Below, in pieces: positions 1-7,469 of a stretch of DNA of 64,000 nt (the first letter of the stretch is position 1; every line of letters starts with the position of its first letter). The notes beneath the pieces are model-generated. The model had not been told where the DNA came from. It worked only from the letters and a program-made list of their open reading frames with translations, and did no database searches. The position numbers and the translations under genes were made by a program. The stretch is from Levilactobacillus brevis. GTDB lineage: Bacteria; Bacillota; Bacilli; Lactobacillales; Lactobacillaceae. Where the stretch lies: positions 496,001-560,000 of the forward strand of contig CP079699.1 in NCBI GenBank assembly GCA_021383565.1, in the 5' to 3' direction.

Positions 1-1
1 T

Positions 2-655
2 CCGGCGATGGTTACTGCTGTGAAAGGAATGGTTCTCTACCGTAAGCCAGATTTCTCCAAGTCTAACCAGATTCTGGGTTATCGTCATCAACCACAGATG
101 CACCAGCCACAGTTCAAAGTTTTAGGAACGGCTAAGTCTAAGGCGGGTCGTCTGCGTTATCATGTTCGAGATGTGAATAAGAAGTCTAAGAGTTATGGTA
201 AAACTGGTTATATCACAGCTAATGCTAAGTATGTTCAACCAGCCGAATACAGTAAGGCTGCTAAGACGATTACTGTAATCAATACGCACGGGTTGAGTGC
301 TTACGGCAATGGTAAGCTAACCGGTAAGGCCAAGCACCATTATCGTCAAGGGCAGGTTCTCAAGGTGAAACGAATCGTTCACCAAAATGGTCATTACAGC
401 TTCCAGCTGACTAATAAGCAGTATGTGTCAGCCAATAAGCAAAGTGTTCAAACAGGGAAACACATGGTTCCTAAGCGGGTTACGGTAAAGCATGGTATCA
501 ACCTTTATCGTGACGTTAACTTCAAACATAAACGTCACCATATCGCCGCGAAAACTGTGCTTAAAATTGAGGGTTGGGATTATTCAAATAATGGTATTCG
601 CCACTATAAGGTTTCCGGAGGATACATTACGGCCAGCCGCACGTTTGTGAAGTAG
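2..655 (+). CDS. C-terminal part of a cell-surface protein with DUF5776-type repeats (5' end outside window)
   Basis: The reading frame is open to the left edge, so this is the end of a larger gene; an internal ATG at 8 is not evidence of a start. The visible ~217 residues form about three SH3-like repeats of ~65-75 residues rich in Lys, His and Tyr. The first contains motifs such as YRHQP and GKTGYITANAKYV, typical of DUF5776 modules that end many secreted proteins of lactobacilli. The last ends in GGYITASRTFVK followed by the stop. There is no LPxTG motif, so attachment is probably non-covalent through these basic repeats (inference). A terminator hairpin follows at 677. Confidence 0.75.
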   Translation, partial: PAMVTAVKGMVLYRKPDFSKSNQILGYRHQPQMHQPQFKVLGTAKSKAGRLRYHVRDVNKKSKSYGKTGYITANAKYVQPAEYSKAAKTITVINTHGLSAYGNGKLTGKAKHHYRQGQVLKVKRIVHQNGHYSFQLTNKQYVSANKQSVQTGKHMVPKRVTVKHGINLYRDVNFKHKRHHIAAKTVLKIEGWDYSNNGIRHYKVSGGYITASRTFVK

Positions 656-676
656 ATCAGTTAGAATAGATTGCTG

Positions 677-706
677 AAGAGTCATTACATTAGTAGTGAC
701 TCTTTT
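677..706 (+). terminator. Rho-independent terminator of the surface protein gene
   Basis: Inverted repeat AAGAGTCA / TGACTCTT (677-684 and 697-704) followed by TTTT, 22 bases after the stop codon. Confidence 0.7.
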
Positions 707-741
707 GGCATTGCTGGGTAGTGGGTCCTCAATTCTACCTA

Positions 742-778
742 AAAACGACTGCTACGGAAAATCCGCGGCAGTCGTTTT
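742..778. terminator. Bidirectional terminator between convergent genes
   Basis: An 11-bp perfect stem AAAACGACTGC / GCAGTCGTTTT (742-752, 768-778) with an inner CGG/CCG pair. It has A and T runs on both sides and lies between the surface-protein gene (+) and the DUF2507 gene (-), so it can end transcripts from both. Confidence 0.75.
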
Positions 779-844
779 GTCTAACTGAGTTATTAAATTA
801 AGCTGTCATACGTCGGCCAACCACGCCTAGTTCGCGGTCGAGAC

Positions 845-1363
845 CTATTTGGCAGAATCAGTGGGCGTTTCAGCTGGCTTGACCAGGTCAAGGGGCTGAG
901 GAGCATCGTATTCGGGGATGATGTCGTCGGGGTCCGTATAGACAGCAAAGGTAACGGCACGATCCTTGAGCTTCCGGCTGGTATCCACCAACTCCGCTTC
1001 GGTAACGACACCGAGTTGCTGGGCCATCATTTCGGCGAGAAAGCCGGCTTCCAAGGTGAAATCGGTTGGGCCTTCGACCTTGAGCCGCAGACGCACGGGA
1101 TCACCGCTAAGCTGCCACTGAGTCATCTGGGCCGTCTGCTTCTCCAGTGTCAGCGTCCCAAAGCCAACCTGGTTGAAGAAGATCGCGGCATCGGTGGGGT
1201 TACCAATGGGGAAGCGCCGGGCGAGCGACTTGCCGGCCCAATAGCCAATGTCTCCCTTGTCCTCACCGAGTAATTCTGGAATGAGGGCGTCACGAAGGAT
1301 CATTTGGGGCAGATACGGGGCCCCCGCAGCATCGTTCATGACGGTCTGGTATAAGTTTTTCAA
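845..1363 (-). CDS. DUF2507 (YslB-like) domain protein
   Basis: 172-residue soluble protein matching the DUF2507/YslB family, whose fold resembles small-molecule-binding sensor domains; its function is unknown. The start is TTG (1361-1363), preceded by AAAGGAG nine bases upstream. In Bacillus subtilis yslB lies directly before racE/murI, and in lactobacilli it usually precedes murI in the same direction as I recall. Here it points away from murI and the two are separated by an IS30 element that begins only 45 bp upstream of the start. Any promoter must therefore lie in that 45 bp (two TATAAT boxes at 1386-1391 and 1402-1407, minus strand) plus the IS end. Confidence 0.8.
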   Translation of the reverse strand: MKNLYQTVMNDAAGAPYLPQMILRDALIPELLGEDKGDIGYWAGKSLARRFPIGNPTDAAIFFNQVGFGTLTLEKQTAQMTQWQLSGDPVRLRLKVEGPTDFTLEAGFLAEMMAQQLGVVTEAELVDTSRKLKDRAVTFAVYTDPDDIIPEYDAPQPLDLVKPAETPTDSAK

Positions 1364-1417
1364 AATAGTTGGCTCCTTTATCCGAATTATAGTCTCTTTT
1401 TATTATACGACGAATTG

Positions 1418-2416
1418 TCAAGTCAAGCGCAACTTTATTCCAAAGAAAATTTCTGATGGACTCTTCCAGCCTAAGACCTTACGTGGTCGGTTATTTAATG
1501 TTTCAATGAACTGACAGATATCTTGGTCAGTGAGTTGATCTAAAGCAGTTCCTTTTGGGAAATACTCACGAATAAGACCATTTGTATTCTCGTTAGTTCC
1601 CCGTTGCTGTGGTGCGTGTGGATCTGGAAAATAGACCGGAATACCTAGCTCTTGACTAATTTCACGATATCTTGCGAATTCAGTCCCACGATCCGGCGTA
1701 AGCGTACGAACTCGTTTGGGCGTCACAGTATGCAATAAGTCAATCATAGCTTGTGTAACGTTCTTGGCGTTTACTTTGGAAACTCGTTGAGATAGTAAGT
1801 AACGTGATTTACGGTCCACCAACGTAACTAAAGCTGAACGTCCAGTCTTACCTCGAACGGTGTCACCTTCCCAATGGCCAAACCAGCTCCGGTTATCACA
1901 CGACACTGGCCGCTCATGGACTGAAGGAACATCATTAAACCGCCCCCGTCGTTCATTGATTGTTCCTTTGACCTTGCGAGTTTTGCCACGATGGCGGAGT
2001 TTACGGGCAAAACCACGAGCGCCACGACTCTTACGTTTAATTCCCAAATTATCACGTTCAATTCCGCGATAAATGGTGTTGTAACTAATTCGCCATCCAC
2101 TATTTTCGTGAAGTAAACGCCCTGAGATTTGTTCGGGAGACCATTGGTATTGAACGATGCAGCGAAGGACAAAATCTCGTAATTTCAGGTCAGTTAGGAG
2201 TCTAGGACGGCGGCTCTTCAGTCGGCGCCTTTGGTAGCTCTCTTGTGCTTTGACAGCTGAGTATGCATCACGACCGCCATTGCGTGTAACTTCACGTGAT
2301 ACAGTGGCTTTAGAACAGCCAATTTTCTCCGCAATAACTTGATAGCTATCGTTTAAAGTGACGCCTAACAGTATGCATTCTCGGTCTTTTAAGGTAAGAT
2401 GTTTGTACGAACTCAT
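1418..2416 (-). CDS. IS30-family transposase
   Basis: 332-residue DDE transposase. The N-terminus carries a helix-turn-helix (residues ~5-45, including AEKIGCSKATVSREV). The catalytic core includes the WEGDTV motif, the TPDRGTEF motif and the NENTNGLIR motif, giving the D, D and E of the IS30 family, so it appears intact. It starts at ATG 2416 with GGAGA eight bases upstream. The start codon lies inside a 13-bp inverted repeat described separately. The stop overlaps the left IS end. Confidence 0.93.
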   Translation of the reverse strand: MSSYKHLTLKDRECILLGVTLNDSYQVIAEKIGCSKATVSREVTRNGGRDAYSAVKAQESYQRRRLKSRRPRLLTDLKLRDFVLRCIVQYQWSPEQISGRLLHENSGWRISYNTIYRGIERDNLGIKRKSRGARGFARKLRHRGKTRKVKGTINERRGRFNDVPSVHERPVSCDNRSWFGHWEGDTVRGKTGRSALVTLVDRKSRYLLSQRVSKVNAKNVTQAMIDLLHTVTPKRVRTLTPDRGTEFARYREISQELGIPVYFPDPHAPQQRGTNENTNGLIREYFPKGTALDQLTDQDICQFIETLNNRPRKVLGWKSPSEIFFGIKLRLT

Positions 2417-2482
2417 AGCCTAAAATCTCCTTTAAATGATTGTTGTGGTGACTTCATTTTACAGGACTCAGGCTATGAGTTC
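2409..2482 (-). promoter_or_regulatory. Inverted repeat that can sequester the IS30 transposase start codon
   Basis: A perfect 13-bp inverted repeat, GAACTCATAGCCT at 2409-2421 and AGGCTATGAGTTC at 2470-2482. On the minus strand the downstream copy contains the transposase ATG (2414-2416). An RNA entering from outside the element would carry both arms and fold over the start codon; one initiated between the arms would carry only one. This is the same logic as the read-in protection hairpins of IS10 and IS50. Confidence 0.6.
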
Positions 2483-2607
2483 CTTTTTTATCTTCTTACT
2501 TGTTGCACTTCAATTGTAAATTCGTCACCCTAAAAAATTGACGACATTGGATTCACCGGAAATTTAAGGCTTTTTTTATCAGCGGTCGGGATTTTCTGGC
2601 AAGAAAC

Positions 2608-2636
2608 TTGAATCCGCTTCATAAAAAGGCGATAAT
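2608..2636 (+). promoter_or_regulatory. Probable promoter of the murI operon
   Basis: -35 TTGAAT (2608-2613), a 17-bp spacer and -10 GATAAT (2631-2636), 33 bp upstream of the murI start. Confidence 0.6.
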
Positions 2637-2669
2637 ATAGTTTCAAGTAATCGAGAGGAGCGTTGATTC

Positions 2670-3503
2670 ATGCAAAACAGTCCAATTGGGTTAATGGATT
2701 CAGGAGTCGGCGGCTTAACGGTATTAAAAGAGGTTCAGCGGTTACTGCCTACCGAAAAGACAGTTTTTCTGGGGGATCAGGCGCGGTTGCCTTATGGACC
2801 CCGTGACGCGACGGAGGTCACGGGATTTACGCGGCAGATTGCGGCGTTCTTACGGCAACAGGCCGATATTAAAATGTTGATTATCGCCTGCAACACGGCG
2901 ACGGCAGCGGCCTTAACGACCATGCAACAAGAACTAACGATTCCGGTTGTGGGCGTGATTGCCCCCGGCGCACGGTCAGCCGTGCAGGCCACGCAGAATC
3001 ACCGGATTGGGGTGATTGCCACCACCGGGACGATTAAGAGCGATCAGTATCGGCAAACCATCTTGGCCAAAGACCCAAATAATCAGGTCTTTAGTCTCGC
3101 GTGTCAGAATTTTGTGGATTTAGTTGAGGCCAACGATTTGACGTCGGATCACGCACAGGCGGTTGTCCGGGCCGGGTTAGCCCCGCTGCTGGATAAGGGA
3201 ATTGATACGTTGGTCATGGGGTGCACGCATTTCCCATTATTACGACCACTGATTCAGACGGTCATGGGGACCAACGTCACGTTGGTCGATCCCGGAACAG
3301 CCACGGCCAAGATGGCAACCTCGCTCTTGGATTATTGGAACCTCGCTAATCCGAGCGGTGTCCGTCATCCGCAGGGCGTCTATTATACGACGGGCGATGT
3401 TGACCGTTTTGATAAATTAGCCGATAATTGGTTAGAGGAGACACCAGTTCGAGCGCAACATCTCCCCATTGCAGCGTTGACCCAAGCCACGGAGGTTGAA
3501 TAA
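2670..3503 (+). CDS. murI: Glutamate racemase
   Basis: Cytosolic enzyme that interconverts L- and D-glutamate for peptidoglycan. 277 residues, normal length. The two catalytic cysteines are visible: Cys74 in IIACNTATA and Cys185 in VMGCTHFPLL. The N-terminal DSGVGGLTVL and YGP motifs are also present. The ATG start has GAGAGGAG about 9 bases upstream. It is the first gene of a run in which rdgB starts 3 bases after the stop, followed by yfcE and cbpB, a conserved Firmicute order. The alternative symbol is racE. Confidence 0.95.
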   Translation: MQNSPIGLMDSGVGGLTVLKEVQRLLPTEKTVFLGDQARLPYGPRDATEVTGFTRQIAAFLRQQADIKMLIIACNTATAAALTTMQQELTIPVVGVIAPGARSAVQATQNHRIGVIATTGTIKSDQYRQTILAKDPNNQVFSLACQNFVDLVEANDLTSDHAQAVVRAGLAPLLDKGIDTLVMGCTHFPLLRPLIQTVMGTNVTLVDPGTATAKMATSLLDYWNLANPSGVRHPQGVYYTTGDVDRFDKLADNWLEETPVRAQHLPIAALTQATEVE

Positions 3504-3506
3504 TAA

Positions 3507-4106
3507 ATGGAAAACACAATTGTCATCGCCACGAAGAATGCCGGCAAGGCGCGCGAGTTTCGTGCAATCTTTGAGCCGAAGGGCTTGATCGTTAAGACAC
3601 TCGCCGATTTTCCGAACCTGAAGCAGGTGGCGGAGACCGGCAAGACTTTTACCGAGAACGCTACACTCAAGGCCACAGCGGTCGCGCAGGAGACCCAACT
3701 CCCGGTGTTAGCGGATGATTCTGGCCTAATGGTCGATGCCCTGAACGGTGAACCGGGCATCTATTCGGCCCGGTACGCGGGAGACCATGACGACGCGAAG
3801 AATAATGCGAAGTTACTGGCAAATCTGGCAGGCGTCCCGGCGGCTAAGCGTGGGGCGGCCTTTCACACCTCACTGGTCCTGATTAAGCCCGATGGCAAGA
3901 AACTCGTGGCGACCGGTGAAGTTCGTGGCGAAATCCTGGCGGCACCACGGGGGCACGATGGCTTCGGATACGACCCGTTGTTCTACGTACCGGCCGAGGG
4001 TCAGACGTTTGCCGAGATGGGCTTGGCGACGAAGAACCAACACAGTCATAGGGCGAAAGCTACGGCAGCTATGTTACCGCAGTTTGACGCCTGGTGGGAG
4101 GCCTAA
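3507..4106 (+). CDS. rdgB: XTP/dITP diphosphatase (non-canonical purine NTP pyrophosphatase)
   Basis: HAM1/RdgB family, 199 residues. It hydrolyses XTP, dITP and ITP to monophosphates, keeping deaminated purines out of nucleic acids. Typical motifs are IATKNAGKAREF at the N-terminus, FTENATLKA, and LADDSGLMVDALNGEPG around the metal-binding acidic residues. GHDGFGYDPLF lies near the C-terminus. The start lies 3 bases after murI and the stop 1 base before the yfcE ATG, so translation is probably coupled. Confidence 0.94.
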   Translation: MENTIVIATKNAGKAREFRAIFEPKGLIVKTLADFPNLKQVAETGKTFTENATLKATAVAQETQLPVLADDSGLMVDALNGEPGIYSARYAGDHDDAKNNAKLLANLAGVPAAKRGAAFHTSLVLIKPDGKKLVATGEVRGEILAAPRGHDGFGYDPLFYVPAEGQTFAEMGLATKNQHSHRAKATAAMLPQFDAWWEA

Positions 4107-4107
4107 C

Positions 4108-4641
4108 ATGAGTCGATGGTTAGTCATCAGCGATAATCACGGTGACCGTGAAATTCTACAGCGATTGCGGCAACAGCTTAAGCCGGATGTCATTTTTCAC
4201 TGCGGTGATTCCGAGATGGCCGCGGACGATCCGTGGTTCAACGGCGTATACGCGGTGCAAGGCAATATGGATTTTGCATCGACGTTGCCTCAGGTGCTGA
4301 CGCCGTGCGTTGACGGCTGTCAGGTTCTGCTGACTCACGGCCATCACGACCGCGTGAACTGGGATTTGACCCAGCTGAAATTGCGGGCAGATGCCGCGCA
4401 GGCCGAGGCTGTCTTTTACGGGCACACGCATCAACTCACCGCAGAAGTGGTGGGCGGGCACCTGTTCGTCAATCCCGGTAGTATTAGTCAGCCGCGGGGC
4501 GAGTTCCAGCGGTTAGGCGGTACCTGCGCCGTGATTACGGTGACAGCCGATCAGTGGGGTGTCCAGTACGTGACGCGGGACGGGCAGCCCGTGCCGGAGT
4601 TAGAGTTCACATTTGCCCGCTCAGAGACGCAGAAAGGATGA
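4108..4641 (+). CDS. YfcE/MJ0936-type metallophosphodiesterase
   Basis: 177 residues starting at ATG 4108, with GGGAGG upstream inside the end of rdgB; a longer in-frame extension to 3892 is only overlap with rdgB. Calcineurin-like phosphoesterase motifs occur in order: SDNHGD, CGDSE, GNMD, LTHGHHD and YGHTHQ, which supply the two-metal site. Members hydrolyse phosphodiesters in vitro but the physiological substrate is unsettled. It is B. subtilis YsnB-like, and its position after rdgB is conserved. Confidence 0.9.
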   Translation: MSRWLVISDNHGDREILQRLRQQLKPDVIFHCGDSEMAADDPWFNGVYAVQGNMDFASTLPQVLTPCVDGCQVLLTHGHHDRVNWDLTQLKLRADAAQAEAVFYGHTHQLTAEVVGGHLFVNPGSISQPRGEFQRLGGTCAVITVTADQWGVQYVTRDGQPVPELEFTFARSETQKG

Positions 4642-4649
4642 ACTAAGGC

Positions 4650-5138
4650 ATGATTGATCCAGCCGTTGAGCAGATGTTACTTAAAGATCCCAAGAGTTAC
4701 GTGATTTCGGCGGACGTGGTGGCCAACGTGACGGCAACCAATACTTTGGAACACGCCTTTATGGTCCTCTCGAAGGTCGGCTACAGCCGAATTCCGGTTT
4801 TAACGCCGGATGACCGGCTGCAGGGGATGATTTCGCTGGCTGCCATTTCGGAATACTTGTTGCACGTGCCCGGAGCCGCGGTGGAACAGCTGAGCCGCTA
4901 TACCGTGGCGGATGCCATGCTGCCGGTGAACCGGTGGGTGAATGATCCGACCAAGTTAGAGACGATTTTAAATTACTTAGTGGACGAGCCGTTTATTCCG
5001 CTGGTGGATGACCAAAAAGTTTTCCAGGGAATCATCACGCGGCGAGAATTGTTGAAGCGGATTAATTTTCTGGCCCACAATCTCCACAAATACTATGATG
5101 TCACGGCCAAGGAGCCGGTGGCTGACCACGAACAGTGA
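4650..5138 (+). CDS. cbpB: CBS-pair protein, probable c-di-AMP-binding CbpB/DarB
   Basis: 162 residues comprising two CBS motifs and little else (residues ~10-75 and ~90-145), the architecture of Listeria CbpB and B. subtilis DarB (YkuL). Those proteins bind cyclic di-AMP and, when free, stimulate (p)ppGpp synthesis by Rel. Features include VGYSRIPVLTPDDRLQGMI in CBS1 and FIPLVDDQKVFQGIITRREL in CBS2. It is the last gene of the murI run, 8 bases after yfcE, and is followed by a strong terminator. The c-di-AMP role is assigned by family only. Confidence 0.8.
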   Translation: MIDPAVEQMLLKDPKSYVISADVVANVTATNTLEHAFMVLSKVGYSRIPVLTPDDRLQGMISLAAISEYLLHVPGAAVEQLSRYTVADAMLPVNRWVNDPTKLETILNYLVDEPFIPLVDDQKVFQGIITRRELLKRINFLAHNLHKYYDVTAKEPVADHEQ

Positions 5139-5165
5139 TGGTCGCAACGGTCTGGTCTTGGCCTA

Positions 5166-5211
5166 AAAACAGCGTCTGAATCCCTTTAAGTTGGGATTCA
5201 GACGCTGTTTT
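5166..5211 (+). terminator. Terminator of the murI-rdgB-yfcE-cbpB operon
   Basis: A 19-bp perfect stem (5166-5184 with 5193-5211) with an 8-base loop, ending in TTTTCTT. Confidence 0.9.
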
Positions 5212-5280
5212 CTTATGCCAGATGATGACTTGTGTATCCGCGGAGCTGGTCGCCTGTCAGAGGTTGGCTAAACCAACGCC

Positions 5281-5413
5281 CGCGACTGCCAGCAATTCCG
5301 CCTGCTGTGGGGACCGGTTCCAGCCGAAGGGCGGGCTTTCACCTCGCTTGGAAGCTTTGCAAAGTACACAAATCTCCCAAGTCGTCCCACCCAATAACTC
5401 GGCAAATAGCGCG
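5281..5413. repeat. Dispersed repeat family A, copy 1
   Basis: About 133 bp closely similar to the reverse complement of 16299-16434. Shared blocks include CTGCCAGCAATTCCGCCTGC, GGGGACCGG, TCTCCCAAGTCGTCCCACCC and CGGCAAATA. It lies 6 bases beyond the mscS stop. No convincing protein is encoded. The stretch 5215-5280 to its left shows nothing I recognise. Confidence 0.8.
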
Positions 5414-5419
5414 CAACCC

Positions 5420-6292
5420 CTATTTCGCCGTCGGCATCGTGGCGTGGGTCGGCAGTTGGATGCCCGCCTGCCGGATCGCCTTGAGGTAGGCCGTCAGGAA
5501 GGTCGCTTGCAGGGTGAATTGGTTGCCACTCTTGCAGGTCAGCCCGACTTGGAAGACCAACTCGTTGGGCGGTAGCGTCACGACCCCAGTAATCATCGGT
5601 TCGCCAATCACGCTGGGGTGTTGCGGCAACAACTTTTCGTTGACGCTTTGGATAATTTCGGGCAATTTTTCTACCGGCGTGGTCGGGGCGATGGGGATGT
5701 TAATCAGTGCGTGCATGTTGTTACGCGACCGATTAGAGACAATCGTGATGTTCCGGTTGGGGATGAAATTTAATGTCCCGTCCGCACTGGTGACCTGCGT
5801 GGTGCGCAGGCCGATCGACGTCACGGTACCCTCAATGGTGCCAATCTGAACAACATCGCCGACATCGAGTTGTTGTTCCAGCAGGATTGAGATCCCGGTG
5901 ACCAGGTCACTGACGAAGCCCTGTGCACCGAGTCCTAAGGCTAAACTAAAGATTCCGGCACCGGCAATCAGGGTTCCCACTGGCACGCCCAATGTTGAGA
6001 GAATGGCATAAATCCAGAAGAATAGGATGGTGTAGTGAAAGAGGTTCATGGTGAGCATGCTAATTGTCTGTAGCCGGTTACTGGGCCCAGATTTGGGGAC
6101 CAGATACCGTTTGAAACTGCGCCGTAAAATAAATTTTCCCACCACATTGATGGCAAAGAATAAGACCGTCAAGAAGAGGAGGGAGAGAAAACGACTTGTA
6201 ATTAAATGACCAAACTTCTCCCAGTCGAAAGAACTGACATAGTTCTGAAACCACTTGGAAGAAGTGGCCGTGGTGGCAACTAAATCCGTCAA
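5420..6292 (-). CDS. mscS: Small-conductance mechanosensitive channel (MscS family)
   Basis: 290-residue membrane channel that opens under membrane tension to release solutes on hypo-osmotic shock. TM segments fall at about residues 33-52 and 78-98, followed by the glycine/alanine-rich pore helix (LIAGAGIFSLALGLGAQGFV, ~108-130). After it comes the MscS beta domain with VGDVVQIGTIEGTV and IPNRNITIVSNRSRN. The start is TTG 6292, preceded by AAAGGAG nine bases upstream. Its length and topology resemble B. subtilis YkuT. Repeat A copy 1 lies just past its stop. Confidence 0.92.
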   Translation of the reverse strand: MTDLVATTATSSKWFQNYVSSFDWEKFGHLITSRFLSLLFLTVLFFAINVVGKFILRRSFKRYLVPKSGPSNRLQTISMLTMNLFHYTILFFWIYAILSTLGVPVGTLIAGAGIFSLALGLGAQGFVSDLVTGISILLEQQLDVGDVVQIGTIEGTVTSIGLRTTQVTSADGTLNFIPNRNITIVSNRSRNNMHALINIPIAPTTPVEKLPEIIQSVNEKLLPQHPSVIGEPMITGVVTLPPNELVFQVGLTCKSGNQFTLQATFLTAYLKAIRQAGIQLPTHATMPTAK

Positions 6293-6437
6293 GAAACGCG
6301 TCTCCTTTAAGAACTAGAATGGCGGTCTACCAGTAATTGGGCGCCGTAATTCTAGTGAGTTTACTGTCTAGTTTAGCAGATTTTTCAATGGTCGCCCAGC
6401 TTTAGGCGAGAAAAGCCACCGAGATTTGGGGTTTTAA

Positions 6438-6466
6438 TTGCACCGAACCCCTGAGAATGCTATTCT
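6438..6466 (+). promoter_or_regulatory. Probable promoter of the DUF948/YtxH-like pair
   Basis: -35 TTGCAC, a 17-bp spacer and -10 TATTCT, 34 bp upstream of the DUF948 gene start. Confidence 0.6.
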
Positions 6467-6500
6467 ATTGGTAAGTAACTGAGTACAAGGAGGGGTTGTC

Positions 6501-6905
6501 ATGACCGGTGGACAAGTAGCGGGCCTGATCGCAGCGATTGCGTTTTTGATTCTGGTCCTCTTCATTGGTATGTTCTTAGTCAAGATGAATAAAACGTTGG
6601 GTGAAGTGAATAAGTCGGTGAAGACGATGACGTCTGATTTAGATGTGATTAGTCATCAGGCTGAAAATATCATGGCCAACGCAAATGAGTTATTGGAGGA
6701 CGTCAACCAGAAAGTCGCTACCATCGATCCAGTCTTCCAGGCTGCTGCGGATTTGGGTGAAAGCGTCTCCGATTTGAATACGGCCACCCGTAATCTGACG
6801 GATCGGGTCACCGATACGGCGAAACAGACGGCCAAGACGTCGCTAGCCGCTAAGGTTGGCAAGACGGCCTTTGATCTCTACAGAAATCACAAGAATAAGG
6901 ACTAA
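6501..6905 (+). CDS. DUF948 membrane-anchored protein
   Basis: 134 residues with one N-terminal TM helix (residues ~6-28) and a long, probably coiled-coil cytoplasmic or surface helix rich in Asn, Thr, Asp and Val. This matches DUF948, seen with general-stress YtxG/YtxH proteins in bacilli. The ATG start has AAGGAGGGG upstream. The next gene follows after 22 bases and is a YtxH-like protein, so the ytxG-ytxH pairing is preserved. Biochemical function is unknown. Confidence 0.82.
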   Translation: MTGGQVAGLIAAIAFLILVLFIGMFLVKMNKTLGEVNKSVKTMTSDLDVISHQAENIMANANELLEDVNQKVATIDPVFQAAADLGESVSDLNTATRNLTDRVTDTAKQTAKTSLAAKVGKTAFDLYRNHKNKD

Positions 6906-6927
6906 TCACGGAAAGGGAGTCATAAAT

Positions 6928-7320
6928 ATGGCAAAACACAAGTTATTAGCAGGATTATTGGTTGGTGGGGCCGCATTCGCAGCCTATCACGCCCTGGACT
7001 TGGAACAACGTGAAGCATTGAAGGATGCCGCCCGGGACCGTTACAATGCGTTCAAGGATCGTGCCGTTGATTATGCCTTCTATGCTGCGGACGCCGCCGA
7101 TGATTTCAAGGAAGCGCTGAACGATAAGTTAGAAGCCAAGAGTGACGCGCCGGCTTGGAAGACGGTGCCCGATGACGTCAACGATGAACCGGCCGATGAT
7201 ATCGTCCTCAGCAGTGACCAAGTGGCCGATTTACCCGATGAGAAGTCCGCAGATGACAGTGATGCCGCTGAAGACAGCTCGGATAGTGATGACACCACCA
7301 GTGATAGTGAAACTAAATAG
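6928..7320 (+). CDS. YtxH-like acidic membrane-associated protein
   Basis: 130 residues from ATG 6928 (RBS AAAGGGAG); an upstream in-frame extension overlaps the DUF948 gene and is not needed. The N-terminus has a short glycine/alanine hydrophobic segment (LLAGLLVGGAAFAAY, residues ~5-19). An amphipathic helix rich in Ala, Asp and Lys follows, then a strongly acidic Ser/Asp tail. This resembles YtxH-domain stress proteins by context and composition more than by clear motif. A terminator follows within 8 bases of the stop. Confidence 0.72.
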   Translation: MAKHKLLAGLLVGGAAFAAYHALDLEQREALKDAARDRYNAFKDRAVDYAFYAADAADDFKEALNDKLEAKSDAPAWKTVPDDVNDEPADDIVLSSDQVADLPDEKSADDSDAAEDSSDSDDTTSDSETK

Positions 7321-7327
7321 TTTAGAC

Positions 7328-7360
7328 AACGACGATGCTGATGGCGTGGTCGTTTTTTTT
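7328..7360 (+). terminator. Terminator of the DUF948/YtxH-like pair
   Basis: AACGAC (7328-7333) and GTCGTT (7349-7354) stem followed by a run of eight T. Confidence 0.65.
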
Positions 7361-7368
7361 ACCAAAAT

Positions 7369-7401
7369 AGCGGCGCACCCGGTATCTAAGAGTGCGCCGC
7401 T
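7369..7401 (-). terminator. Probable terminator of the LysR gene
   Basis: 10-bp perfect stem AGCGGCGCAC / GTGCGCCGCT (7369-7378, 7392-7401); on the minus strand it is followed by ATTTTGGT. It lies 69 bp beyond the LysR stop. Confidence 0.55.
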
Positions 7402-7469
7402 AGTCGTATTTGTAATGTTCAGGCAGAAAACTAGGTTCTCACGGGGACTTGTGGTAAGGTGGGCCCATC

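Larger units (their letters stand above)
1409..2526 (-). mobile_element. IS30-family insertion sequence, complete
   Basis: About 1118 bp bounded by imperfect 25-bp inverted repeats. Both ends read inward GACGAATT, then CAA, AAG and GCAAC at matching positions (1409-1433, and 2502-2526 on the minus strand). It contains one intact transposase gene. A 2-bp flanking AC (1407-1408 and 2527-2528) is compatible with the short target duplications of IS30 elements but is too short to be decisive. Confidence 0.88.

Noticed and set aside
3892-4107. N-terminal extension of the YfcE-type gene
   Set aside because: It is the out-of-frame end of rdgB; a well-placed ATG with ribosome site exists at 4108.
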